The notes beneath the pieces were generated by a model that was not told the origin of the DNA, ran no database searches, and saw only the letters and a program-made list of their open reading frames with translations. From Bacillus_CJ salitolerans (GTDB lineage: Bacteria; Bacillota; Bacilli; Bacillales; SA4), in the NCBI RefSeq assembly GCF_042680805.1, contig NZ_JBHUEM010000021.1, positions 41,513 through 105,512 of the forward strand: a stretch of DNA of 64,000 nt. Direction: 5' to 3'. How positions within the stretch are numbered: the first letter of the stretch is position 1; each line of letters begins with the position of its first letter. The position numbers were made by a program, and so were the translations under genes. This document shows positions 51,059-59,210 of the stretch, piece after piece.

Positions 51059-51210
51059 AACTTCAATCAGTGGGGGTTTTCCTCATCCCCACTGATTGTT
51101 AGTTGAACCAATCGGGTTCTTACTGGCGCTTATCCCCCACTTAAACTTCTCGATTCATCTAAAGTTTTGAAGTGGGGGGCTTAGCGCCAGNNNNNNNNNN
51201 CAACGGGATA
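51055..51210. repeat. Long hairpin repeat, family B, broken by the assembly gap
   Basis: It reads GTGAAACTTCAATCAGTGGGG, hairpin partner CCCCACTGATTG, TTAGTTGAACCAATCGGGTTC, then the long hairpin arm TACTGGCGCTTATCCCCCAC and its partner GTGGGGGGCTTAGCGCCAG, then ten N and CAACGGGAT. It is the reverse complement of the element at 24761-24972, without the extra hairpin of that copy. Confidence 0.85.
51191..51200. other. Assembly gap (10 N)
   Basis: Ten consecutive undetermined bases lie exactly at the end of the long hairpin arm. Compared with the copy at 24.8 kb, only about three or four bases should be missing here (TTGG before AACGGGAT), so the gap length is nominal. Confidence 0.95.
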
Positions 51211-51543
51211 AAATAATTTGAATGACTGAAGCTTAGACCCAGCTGCTATAGCCTGGGTCTTTTCGTTGATAGTAGAAACTTTCAATTATGGGTTTGGTTT
51301 CCTTTTTGCTAGGCTAGACAAATTGAATAGGGAACTAGGGTTCTGGAAATACGCATAGCATTGTTACTAAAAAATGGATTCAATTGGTTATAATACTTGC
51401 CTATATTTATGGTACAATATATCCTTCCCATTTGTATGGAAGACAGCATCTAAAATGAGCTTAATCCTTATTGACATGAAAAACCATGTGTTTGATAATC
51501 AAATTACTAGGAAGTTCCAATTGAACGTAAGGAAGTGTTCTAT

Positions 51544-52707
51544 TTGAAAATTGCCCCTTTTTACCGTGACACATGGGTGGAAGTACAGTTAGATCATATT
51601 TATGAAAATGTAAAATCGATGAGAGAGTATTTACCTGTAGAAACTCACATTATGGCTGTAGTCAAGGCTAACGCCTACGGACATGGAGCGTTTCAAGTAG
51701 CAAAAACAGCATTACAGGCTGGGGCCTCTTTTTTAGCCGTTGCTTTTTTGGATGAAGCACTTTCGTTACGAAAGAAAGGAATTAACGTGCGGATTTTAGT
51801 ACTTGGTGCAATAAGACACGAGGATGCTATACTAGCAGCTGAGCACGACATTACGGTGACGGTGTATCAAAAGGAATGGCTTCTACGAGCATTAAAAAAT
51901 CATTCATTCCGAAAAAAATTGCGGATTCACCTTAAGGTTGATACGGGGATGGGCCGACTCGGGATTAAAGAGTTTACTGAATTAAACGAAATTATTGAAT
52001 TAATTCAGCATGAGGAAAATATAGATATTGATGGTGTTTATACTCACTTTGCAACCGCAGATGAAGTGAATACGGACTATTTTGATAGGCAGTATGGAAC
52101 ATTTTTAGAAGCGTTAGCTATTTTGAACGCTCATCAAGTGGATATTCCTCATATTCATTGCGGGAATAGTGCCGCCGGCTTAAGGTTTCCGACTAAGGTT
52201 TTTAATGTTGTTCGAATGGGAATCGCGATGTATGGCCTATCACCTTCTGAGGAAATTAATGGATTATTGCCTTTCACTTTAAAGGAAGCCTTCTCCCTTC
52301 ATAGTCGTCTTATTCACGTTAAGAAATTGCAGCCAGGGGATAAGGTGAGCTATGGGGCGACGTATACAGCGGAAGAGGAAGAATGGATTGGGACAATTCC
52401 AGTTGGATATGCAGATGGATGGATAAGGCGTTTAAAGAATCGAGAGGTTATTGTGGAAGGGCAACGTGTACCAATTATTGGCCGCATATGTATGGATCAG
52501 TTTATGGTAAAATTGCCAGGCCCTATGGAATTAGGTTCTAAAGTAACCCTTATTGGAAGTCAAGGAAATGAGGTTATTCCGATTGACGAAATCGCAAGGG
52601 AATTAGAGACAATTAACTATGAAATACCTTGTATGATTAGTTTTCGGGTGCCAAGAATCTATATCCAATCAGATCAAATCGTTGAGGTAGAAAACCATCT
52701 TAATTAA
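51544..52707 (+). CDS. alr: Alanine racemase
   Basis: A 387-residue PLP enzyme making D-alanine for peptidoglycan. The PLP lysine is Lys41 in AVVKANAYGHG; the second catalytic base is the tyrosine in KVSYGATYTAE (about 265). Further conserved blocks are KVDTGMGRLG and IPVGYADGW and GRICMDQFMV. TTG 51544 fits AAGGAAG with 8-base spacing; a GTG three codons earlier overlaps it. Upstream, 51211-51543 holds a possible promoter (TGGTACAATAT near 51410) but no gene. Supplies ddl encoded in the same window. Confidence 0.96.
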   Translation: MKIAPFYRDTWVEVQLDHIYENVKSMREYLPVETHIMAVVKANAYGHGAFQVAKTALQAGASFLAVAFLDEALSLRKKGINVRILVLGAIRHEDAILAAEHDITVTVYQKEWLLRALKNHSFRKKLRIHLKVDTGMGRLGIKEFTELNEIIELIQHEENIDIDGVYTHFATADEVNTDYFDRQYGTFLEALAILNAHQVDIPHIHCGNSAAGLRFPTKVFNVVRMGIAMYGLSPSEEINGLLPFTLKEAFSLHSRLIHVKKLQPGDKVSYGATYTAEEEEWIGTIPVGYADGWIRRLKNREVIVEGQRVPIIGRICMDQFMVKLPGPMELGSKVTLIGSQGNEVIPIDEIARELETINYEIPCMISFRVPRIYIQSDQIVEVENHLN

Positions 52708-52924
52708 TATCAATCATTGATTTATCTTACGAAAGTCTATCGATGAGGTATAGGAATGAAGAAAAAATAGAAAGAATTTAACGAAAGCTGAATAAAATCT
52801 AGTGTATAAAGTAGATAATATGTTAGGATTTAAAGAACAGCTTTGCAAATTGGGCTATTTGGTGATATCATTAAGAATGGATTTAGTAATGTTTAATTGC
52901 TTTTTTACAATGTTTATTGTATTC

Positions 52925-53002
52925 AGGCTTCATCGTCCGGCCGCTTGACTAGCTTCAGTCATGGGTATGTGGCGCGCTGAGCCTTTTGCAATGTGTGTGT
53001 AG
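52925..53002. repeat. Dispersed repeat, family A (short copy)
   Basis: GGCTTCATCGTCCGGCCGC...GGCGCGCTGAGCCTTTTGC keeps only the two ends of the element. It lies just before the promoter-proximal part of the ndoAI gene. The rest of 52708-53018 shows no gene. Confidence 0.55.
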
Positions 53003-53024
53003 TTGATGGTGGAGGTGTATGTTT

Positions 53025-53309
53025 GTGTCCGATTCTAGCGCAACAACTACTGAAATTATTGTGAGATTACCTCAACAATTAATCAGTGAATTAGACGGCA
53101 TTATCAAACAGGAAAATGGCAGTCATAGCGACATCATTTATCAAGCGACAAAAATGTATCTTCGTGAAAGAAAAAAGCGTCATATTCGTGAATCAATGAG
53201 ACGTGGTTATATGGAAATGGCGAAAATCAACTTGGGTATTGCATCAGAAGCATTTCTTGCTGAAGAAGAAGCAGATCACACCGTCGAACGCCTAGTTAGC
53301 GGGGGGTAA
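53025..53309 (+). CDS. ndoAI: Antitoxin EndoAI
   Basis: A 94-residue ribbon-helix-helix antitoxin (TTEIIVRLPQQLISELDGII is the strand-helix start) that binds and blocks the RNase EndoA and represses its own operon. I chose GTG 53025 because GGAGG lies 9 bases before it and the family starts at this residue; ATG 53019 is too close to the ribosome site. Four bases separate it from ndoA. Confidence 0.93.
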   Translation: MSDSSATTTEIIVRLPQQLISELDGIIKQENGSHSDIIYQATKMYLRERKKRHIRESMRRGYMEMAKINLGIASEAFLAEEEADHTVERLVSGG

Positions 53310-53313
53310 TCCT

Positions 53314-53664
53314 TTGATTGTTAAACGTGGCGACGTTTATTTTGCAGACCTTTCCCCAGTTGTTGGATCGGAACAAGGGGGAGTACGTCCTGTCCTTGTC
53401 TTACAAAACGATATAGGGAATCGGTTTAGTCCCACAGTTATTGTAGCTGCAATAACTGCACAAATCCAAAAAGCAAAGCTTCCAACTCATGTGGAGATTG
53501 ATGCAAAGCGATATGGATTTGAGCGCGATTCTGTCATTTTATTAGAACAAATCCGTACAATAGATAAGCAAAGGTTGACGGACAAAATTACACATTTAGA
53601 TGATGAAATGATGGAGAAAGTAGATGAAGCCTTACAGATAAGTCTTGGACTCATCGATTTTTAA
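53314..53664 (+). CDS. ndoA: mRNA interferase EndoA (MazF family toxin)
   Basis: A 116-residue type II toxin that cleaves RNA at short sequences (UACAU in B. subtilis). Signature MIVKRGDVYFADLSPVVGSE, GGVRPVLVLQND and the active-site threonine in VIVAAITAQIQKAKLPTHVE. It starts at TTG after AGCGGGGGGTAATCC. Co-transcribed with ndoAI; ends at a strong terminator. Located directly upstream of the sigma-B operon as in B. subtilis. Confidence 0.96.
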   Translation: MIVKRGDVYFADLSPVVGSEQGGVRPVLVLQNDIGNRFSPTVIVAAITAQIQKAKLPTHVEIDAKRYGFERDSVILLEQIRTIDKQRLTDKITHLDDEMMEKVDEALQISLGLIDF

Positions 53665-53676
53665 TCTTATTAGATC

Positions 53677-53711
53677 AAGCTGCCTAGATAGAAATCTAGG
53701 CAGCTTTTTTA
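53677..53711 (+). terminator. Terminator after ndoA
   Basis: AAGCTGCCTAGA-tagaaa-TCTAGGCAGCTT then TTTT. Confidence 0.9.
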
Positions 53712-53754
53712 ATTAGTTTAGAAAGTATAAGTTTCTGGTGTCTAGTTTATACAA

Positions 53755-54025
53755 TGTTATGCTAAATCCGGCTCCAGCACCCAGCCAAGGGGAAATCGAT
53801 GATCTTTGTCATTTCATCCTACTCGAGGTCAGATATAGTGAAACTTCAATCATCGATTTTTTCTGATGGTAAGTTGAACCACCAATCGGACTCCAACTGG
53901 CGGTTTTGTTTTTACCGCCAGTTGGAGTGGGGTAACCCTAAATGAGTAAAAGGGGAAGAGCGCCCTTTATCTCATTTAGGGTTATATGTTCTGTCTGAGG
54001 TTAAACGGGGAGGTTGCGCCATGTA
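53755..54025. repeat. Family A repeat with a family B-like element inside
   Basis: Head AATCCGGCTCCAGCACCCAG, CATTTCATCCTACTCGAGG as in the 44.7 kb copy, then at 53838-53934 GTGAAACTTCAATC...GTTGAACC...AATCGG and the hairpin ACTGGCGGT/ACCGCCAGT as in family B, then a hairpin around AACCCTAAATGAG/CTCATTTAGGGTT and the tail TTAAACGGGGAGGTTGCGCC. It explains most of the gap between ndoA and rsbR. Confidence 0.75.
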
Positions 54026-54222
54026 TTCTATTTTAAATATTTGTAATATTTGGAAAATGAAAACTTATAAATTGAAACAATGGTTGTTCAATGAAATAAT
54101 AGAATGAGATACTTTTTTGCTTTTGGTCGTTTTAAGGATCCTTATGAGTAGAGAGAGGTAATTGCGCTCTCCTTAAAAATGCAAAAGCAGCCGAGGGAAA
54201 ACATACTAAGGGGGAGGAACGT

Positions 54223-55077
54223 ATGGATACTTATATCTTAACGCTTATACGTGATAACCAGGAGGAGATTGTAAATCGCTGGCTAGAGGAAGTAAGGTCG
54301 GTTAGTAAAGACAAAAGTTTAAGAGTGGTATCAGACCAATTATTTTTAAACATTAGTAGAGAATTTATTCATCTAATCATTAATAATATTGAAATTACAA
54401 ATGATAATTTGACAAACGCTTTAGATGATTTTTCAGAGAAAATCATTAAACTAGGCTGGCCGTTAAGTTTTGTAACAGAAGGGTTGCAATTGTTTAGAGG
54501 AATCGCATTAGATTGGCTCATTGAAAGAGAAGTTGAAGCAAGTGGACAACTAAATGCGATGAAAAAAGTAAATGAGTGGATTGATCCAATCGTCAATCAT
54601 ATGGTAAGTACATATTCTGGGTCTTGGGAACACACTGTTGCCCTGCAAAAGGTTGCTCTGCAGGAACTTTCGGCACCGTTAATCCCTGTTTTCGATAAAA
54701 TTACGATTATGCCGTTAATTGGAACGATAGATACAGATCGAGCAAAAAAAATAATGGAAAATTTACTATCTGGAGTCGTAAAACATCGTTCTGAAGTCGT
54801 ATTAATTGATATAACTGGTGTGCCAGTCGTAGATACGATGGTAGCGCATCATATCATACAAGCTGCAGAAGCGGTTCGATTAGTTGGAACAAAATGTTTA
54901 CTAGTCGGTATCCGTCCTGAGATCGCACAAACAATCGTTAATTTAGGTATAGATTTGAGTCATATTATCACGAAAAACTCCCTTAAAAAGGGCTTAGAGG
55001 AAGCGTTGCTATTAACAGATAAGAAAATTGTCTCAGCGATCATGGGGGAAAAACAAAATGAAAATTCCTATTCTTAA
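54223..55077 (+). CDS. rsbRA: Stressosome protein RsbR
   Basis: A 284-residue co-antagonist of the stressosome. The N-terminal half (about 1-140) is the non-heme globin-like sensor; the C-terminal STAS domain (about 155-275) contains the phosphorylated-threonine regions (IDITGVPVVDTMVAHH). It forms the 1.8-MDa stressosome with RsbS and holds RsbT until stress. The start ATG follows AGGGGGAGGAACGT. Its 3' end overlaps rsbS by 20 bases. The 200 bases upstream carry no further gene. Confidence 0.95.
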   Translation: MDTYILTLIRDNQEEIVNRWLEEVRSVSKDKSLRVVSDQLFLNISREFIHLIINNIEITNDNLTNALDDFSEKIIKLGWPLSFVTEGLQLFRGIALDWLIEREVEASGQLNAMKKVNEWIDPIVNHMVSTYSGSWEHTVALQKVALQELSAPLIPVFDKITIMPLIGTIDTDRAKKIMENLLSGVVKHRSEVVLIDITGVPVVDTMVAHHIIQAAEAVRLVGTKCLLVGIRPEIAQTIVNLGIDLSHIITKNSLKKGLEEALLLTDKKIVSAIMGEKQNENSYS

Positions 55078-55414
55078 GCTTGGTGGATACTTACTTGTAA
55101 CGATACAGTGGGAATTAGATGATCAAACAGCCATTCAATTCCAAGAGGATTTATTGAAGAAAATCCATGAAACTGGTGCAAAGGGAATTGTTATTGACTT
55201 AACATCGGTTGAAATTATTGATTCTTTTATTGCGAAAGTTATTGGTGATGTCGTAAATATGTCAAATCTTATGGGAGCCAAAGTCGTGCTTACTGGAATT
55301 CAACCAGCTGTTGCCATTACACTAATTGACTTAGGAATTCACTTAAACAATGTCCCAACAGCTCTAGACTTAGAGAAAGGTCTTGAGAAACTTCAGCAAG
55401 AATTGGGGGAATAG
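55058..55414 (+). CDS. rsbS: Stressosome scaffold RsbS
   Basis: A 118-residue single STAS-domain protein; Ser56 in VEIIDSFIAKV is the likely RsbT phosphorylation site (Ser59 in B. subtilis). It forms the stressosome core and captures RsbT. I chose ATG 55058 after CATGGGGGAAAAACAA, inside the end of rsbR, giving the usual family length. Confidence 0.95.
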   Translation: MKIPILKLGGYLLVTIQWELDDQTAIQFQEDLLKKIHETGAKGIVIDLTSVEIIDSFIAKVIGDVVNMSNLMGAKVVLTGIQPAVAITLIDLGIHLNNVPTALDLEKGLEKLQQELGE

Positions 55415-55416
55415 GG

Positions 55417-55818
55417 ATGGATATCCAATCCTGCGTTAAAATTGTTTCAGAATGGGACATCGTTGCTGCTCGGCAGACAGGTCGTGATATTGCAAAGACA
55501 ATGGGGTTTAGTAGTGTAGACCAAGCAAGAATTGCGACAGCTATCTCAGAATTAGCGCGAAATATATACTTGTATGCTGAAAAAGGGAGCGTTTGTATTG
55601 ATCAGCTTATCGCTCCTGATCAAAAAGGGCTTAAGGTTACGGCTTCTGACGAAGGTCCTGGAATATCAGACATTCGAAGAGTAATGGAGGATGGGTACTC
55701 TTCTTCGGGGGGACTGGGTGCTGGTTTGCCGGGGGTGAAGAGATTGATGGATGACTTCGCAATAGAATCTGAAGTAGGAAAAGGGACAGAAATCATTGCA
55801 ATAAAGTGGTTACGTTAA
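55417..55818 (+). CDS. rsbT: Serine/threonine kinase RsbT
   Basis: A 133-residue GHKL-fold kinase that phosphorylates RsbR and RsbS, then leaves to activate RsbU. ATP-site motifs: ELARNIYLYAEKG (N box), SDEGPGISD (G1) and SSGGLGAGLPGVKRLMDDF (G2). The start ATG is 2 bases after the rsbS stop, with GGGGGAATAGGG. Confidence 0.96.
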   Translation: MDIQSCVKIVSEWDIVAARQTGRDIAKTMGFSSVDQARIATAISELARNIYLYAEKGSVCIDQLIAPDQKGLKVTASDEGPGISDIRRVMEDGYSSSGGLGAGLPGVKRLMDDFAIESEVGKGTEIIAIKWLR

Positions 55819-55909
55819 ACAACCGATTTTTTTCGAATGAACAGTCAGAGATTGGCATATATCCTTGAGAGTACAGTTTCTTCAAAGGAAGGACAAAGGG
55901 GAGAAGGAT

Positions 55910-56923
55910 ATGGAAGAACAACAGGCAATACTTAATAAATATGAAGAGCTGCTTTTACGCTACATGCAAAACTCAAATGAACAACTTTTATACCGAGGTC
56001 AGAAGTTTAGTAGACAATCTATTGAGAATGATGTAACTCCTGAAGAAATTGTCTCGATACATAAATCTGTACTTCACAAGCTGTATCCCGATATTCCAGA
56101 TAAAATTTTAGACTCCTTTGATTTGTTGTTAGAGGTCATGATTGGGTATGGACTCTTGTACCGTGAACATCAAATATTACGGAATCAACAACAAGAAATA
56201 AAGAGTGAAATGGAAATTGCTGCAAATGTTCAACATACCTTACTTGGATCTGAAGTGCCATCTGTTAAGGGTTTGGATATTGGAGCAATTACTGTTCCGG
56301 CGAGACAAATGAATGGAGATTACTTCCAATTCGTTGAGGATGATAACGGCTGTGTTAGTGTTGCTGTTGCAGATGTCATTGGCAAAGGGATGCCTGCTGC
56401 CTTGTGTATGTCCATGATTAAATACGCAATGGACAGTTTACCAGAGTCTAGGAACAATCCAGGATTTGTGTTGGAAAATTTAAATCGTGTTGTGGAACAA
56501 AATGTTGATTCAACTATGTTTATCACAATGTTCTATGGGATTTATAACACGGAAACACATGAGTTTTATTTCTCGTCTGCAGGGCATGAGCCAGGATTTT
56601 TTTACTCGTCAATGGATGAAACGTTTTATGATATTGAGACGACGGGCCTTGTTCTTGGCGTAGACCGATATGCGAAGTATAAGGAATATCGGAAGACAAT
56701 AGCGGAAAATGACCTTATTATTCTTCTTTCCGATGGAGTTACAGAATCCAGATCGCAGGAAGGATTTATAGAGAGGCAAGGAATTATTAGGTTAATTGAA
56801 CAATATATTCATTTACCTGCTCAACAGATTGTCGATAACGTCTATAAAGAATTAGAGAAAATCCAGGACTTTGAACTAAAGGATGATTTTACTCTAATCA
56901 TTTTAAGACGAAAAGGTTTATGA
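55910..56923 (+). CDS. rsbU: PP2C-type phosphatase RsbU
   Basis: A 337-residue phosphatase activated by RsbT that dephosphorylates RsbV-P. The N-terminal four-helix domain (about 1-85) binds RsbT; the PP2C/SpoIIE domain (about 120-335) shows VPARQMNGDYFQF, VADVIGKGMPAALCM and LLSDGVTESRS with metal-binding Asp residues. I chose ATG 55910 after AAAGGGGAGAAGGAT; the frame is open 45 bases upstream without a ribosome site. Its stop is inside the sigma-B promoter of rsbV. Confidence 0.95.
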   Translation: MEEQQAILNKYEELLLRYMQNSNEQLLYRGQKFSRQSIENDVTPEEIVSIHKSVLHKLYPDIPDKILDSFDLLLEVMIGYGLLYREHQILRNQQQEIKSEMEIAANVQHTLLGSEVPSVKGLDIGAITVPARQMNGDYFQFVEDDNGCVSVAVADVIGKGMPAALCMSMIKYAMDSLPESRNNPGFVLENLNRVVEQNVDSTMFITMFYGIYNTETHEFYFSSAGHEPGFFYSSMDETFYDIETTGLVLGVDRYAKYKEYRKTIAENDLIILLSDGVTESRSQEGFIERQGIIRLIEQYIHLPAQQIVDNVYKELEKIQDFELKDDFTLIILRRKGL

Positions 56924-56941
56924 GCAATTGTAAGCGGGTAA
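56916..56941 (+). promoter_or_regulatory. Sigma-B promoter upstream of rsbV
   Basis: GTTTAT (56916-56921), 14 bases, GGGTAA (56936-56941), close to the sigma-B consensus GTTTAA-N13-15-GGGTAT. It lies across the rsbU stop, 43 bases before the rsbV start, the same place as the autoregulated promoter in B. subtilis. It lets sigma-B amplify rsbV-rsbW-sigB-rsbX. Confidence 0.85.
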
Positions 56942-56984
56942 ATAACTTTTGAATGACACTTATTTTTGGTAGGGGAGTGGAGAG

Positions 56985-57302
56985 ATGAATCTACAGATCG
57001 ATATAAAAAAAAGCGAGAGTATAAATACCGTAGTTGTAAAAGGAGAAATAGATGCATATACAGCTCCTCAATTAAAGGGACAATTGGATGATATCCTTTT
57101 AGAGGAAGAAATTCAATTGATAATTGATCTACATGGAGTTTCTTATATTGATAGCACCGGACTTGGTGTTTTAGTGAGTGCGCTTAAAATAACTAGGCAA
57201 ACAGGAGGAAGTCTGAAGTTAACGGGTGTTAACGATAGGATTAACAGACTCCTTAAAATAACTGGTTTACACGAAATCATGGATATTTCTGGGGGGGAGT
57301 AA
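56985..57302 (+). CDS. rsbV: Anti-anti-sigma factor RsbV
   Basis: A 105-residue STAS-domain protein. Unphosphorylated RsbV binds RsbW and frees sigma-B; Ser57 in YIDSTGLGVLVSA is the phosphorylation site. The start ATG follows GGGGAGTGGAGAG. First gene after the internal sigma-B promoter. Confidence 0.96.
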   Translation: MNLQIDIKKSESINTVVVKGEIDAYTAPQLKGQLDDILLEEEIQLIIDLHGVSYIDSTGLGVLVSALKITRQTGGSLKLTGVNDRINRLLKITGLHEIMDISGGE

Positions 57303-57305
57303 TAA

Positions 57306-57791
57306 ATGGAGCAGCCTTTTGATTACATCGAGATGAAAATTCCTGCCAAACCAGAGTATGTAGGTGTTATGAGACTAACCTTATCAGGGATAGCAAGTAG
57401 AATGGGCTTTACGTATGAGGATATAGAAGATTTAAAAGTAGCAGCATCAGAGGCTTGTACAAATGCAGTTCACCATGCTTATGACGATAATGAAGGTGGA
57501 GAAGTTACGATAGGTTTTGGTGTGTATGAAAATCAGCTGGAAGTAATGGTTTCGGATAGTGGGAAAAGCTTTAATGTTCAGGAAATGAAGAAAACCTTAG
57601 GACCTTATAACAGTTTAACAACAATTGATGAAATGAATGAAGGAGGTCTCGGACTTTTTTTAATTGAAACACTTATGGATGATGTGAAAATACAAAGTCT
57701 CTCAGGCGTTACTGTGTTAATGACGAAGTATCTTCATAGAGAGCGGGTGGATCATGGTGAGCAGTCAATCACAACCAACCATTCCGAATAA
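57306..57791 (+). CDS. rsbW: Anti-sigma factor / kinase RsbW
   Basis: A 161-residue GHKL kinase that holds sigma-B and phosphorylates RsbV. ATP-site motifs: KVAASEACTNAVHHAY (N box), SDSGKSFNV (G1), and EGGLGLFLIETLMDDV (G2). The start ATG is after GGGGGGGAGTAATAA, 3 bases after the rsbV stop. Its end overlaps sigB by 38 bases, a translational coupling as in other bacilli. Confidence 0.96.
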   Translation: MEQPFDYIEMKIPAKPEYVGVMRLTLSGIASRMGFTYEDIEDLKVAASEACTNAVHHAYDDNEGGEVTIGFGVYENQLEVMVSDSGKSFNVQEMKKTLGPYNSLTTIDEMNEGGLGLFLIETLMDDVKIQSLSGVTVLMTKYLHRERVDHGEQSITTNHSE

Positions 57792-58548
57792 AGATATTAA
57801 CTCGTTAATTCAAGAATTCCAACAAACGAATGATGAAGAAATACAAGTATTCCTGGTCAAAAAGTATAAAGCTCTTGTAGAATCATTAGCACATAAATAT
57901 TCACGAGGACGTTCCATGCATGAAGATTTAGTCCAAGTCGGGATGCTCGGATTGCTAGGTGCCATTAGAAGATATGATTCTGAGGTAGGGAGAGGCTTTG
58001 AAGCTTATGCAGTTCCTACTATCATTGGAGAAATAAAACGATTCTTGAGAGATAAGACGTGGAGTGTACATGTTCCAAGAAGAATAAAAGAGCTTGGTCC
58101 AAAGATAAAAGCTACGGTCGAAACATTAACAAACGATCTAGGTCGCTCTCCTAAAGTTTACGAGATTGCACATTATTTAGAGGTGACAGAGGAAGAGGTC
58201 CTTGAAACGATGGAAATGGGGAGAAACTATCATGCTTTATCGGTCGATCACTCTATTGAAGCGGACACGGACGGAAGTACTGTTACCCTTTTAGATATGA
58301 TAGGAACACAAGATGCAGGCTTTGAGTTAGTTAATCAAAAAATGGATCTGGAGAAATCATTACATGTTCTTACTGAAAGAGAGAAATCTGTTATTCATTA
58401 CACCTTTATGGAGAATATGAGTCAAAAAGAAACGGGAGAGAAATTAGGTATATCCCAAATGCATGTATCAAGGCTACAAAGGCGAGCCATTGACAAATTA
58501 AGAAAAGCGACAAAACATGATTCAAATAATTCGGAGTGTATAACATGA
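57754..58548 (+). CDS. sigB: General stress sigma factor SigB
   Basis: A 264-residue sigma-70 family factor. Region 2 (KYSRGRSMHEDLVQVGMLGL, IRRYDSEVGRGFEAYA, VPTIIGEIKRFLRD), region 3 and region 4 (LTEREKSVIHYTFMENMSQ, GISQMHVSRLQRRAIDKL) are all present. It directs the general stress regulon. The start ATG follows AGAGCGGGTGGATC inside rsbW. Its stop overlaps the rsbX start (ATGA). Confidence 0.97.
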   Translation: MVSSQSQPTIPNKDINSLIQEFQQTNDEEIQVFLVKKYKALVESLAHKYSRGRSMHEDLVQVGMLGLLGAIRRYDSEVGRGFEAYAVPTIIGEIKRFLRDKTWSVHVPRRIKELGPKIKATVETLTNDLGRSPKVYEIAHYLEVTEEEVLETMEMGRNYHALSVDHSIEADTDGSTVTLLDMIGTQDAGFELVNQKMDLEKSLHVLTEREKSVIHYTFMENMSQKETGEKLGISQMHVSRLQRRAIDKLRKATKHDSNNSECIT

Positions 58549-59144
58549 CAGATGAAATTGTGACAGAACATCTTGAGCTTTATTTATATCAAGCTGCTAA
58601 AAAAGGAAAAACGTGTTGTGGTGATAGTTATATTACAATCATGAAGGATGAGTATGCCCTCTTGGCTTTGGCTGATGGATTAGGTAGTGGAGAGCAAGCG
58701 AAGGATTCCTCGTCCGTGGTGACATCTATAATAGCGGACTATCATGACGAGGATGTGCATTCTCTATTAAAGAGATGCAACAACTCTCTTAGACACAAAC
58801 GAGGCGCAGCTGTTGCAATTGCAAAAATATACTATCGTACACAAGAAATTGTATATGCATGTGTAGGAAACATTCGATTTCTTACTATTACTCCGTCTGG
58901 GAAATTGAATTACCCCCTTCCTAAGGTTGGATATCTTTCAGGTAAACCCCAAACCTTTCTCATTCAAAGATTCAACTACGTGCCTAATTCTGTCTTTTTA
59001 ATGAATACAGATGGCATCCGCTCATACTCGAGTAAAGACATAATCAGATATCAATTCGGGATTCAAAATATGATTGAAGAATTTGAAAGTTTAAATACAT
59101 TTGAAGATGATGCAACTGTTCTCGTTGGGAAGTTTAAACAATAA
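58545..59144 (+). CDS. rsbX: PP2C-type phosphatase RsbX
   Basis: A 199-residue phosphatase that dephosphorylates RsbS/RsbR and resets the stressosome. PP2C motifs LALADGLGSGEQAKDSS and MNTDGIRSYSS are visible. ATG 58545 has GGAG 8 bases upstream; an in-frame GTG three codons earlier overlaps that site. Last gene of the sigma-B operon. Confidence 0.94.
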   Translation: MTDEIVTEHLELYLYQAAKKGKTCCGDSYITIMKDEYALLALADGLGSGEQAKDSSSVVTSIIADYHDEDVHSLLKRCNNSLRHKRGAAVAIAKIYYRTQEIVYACVGNIRFLTITPSGKLNYPLPKVGYLSGKPQTFLIQRFNYVPNSVFLMNTDGIRSYSSKDIIRYQFGIQNMIEEFESLNTFEDDATVLVGKFKQ

Positions 59145-59210
59145 GAAACGTGAGTTTGTCTTAAAGTTTTGTTAGAATAGATACATTCCAAATTAACTAG
59201 GAGTGAATCT

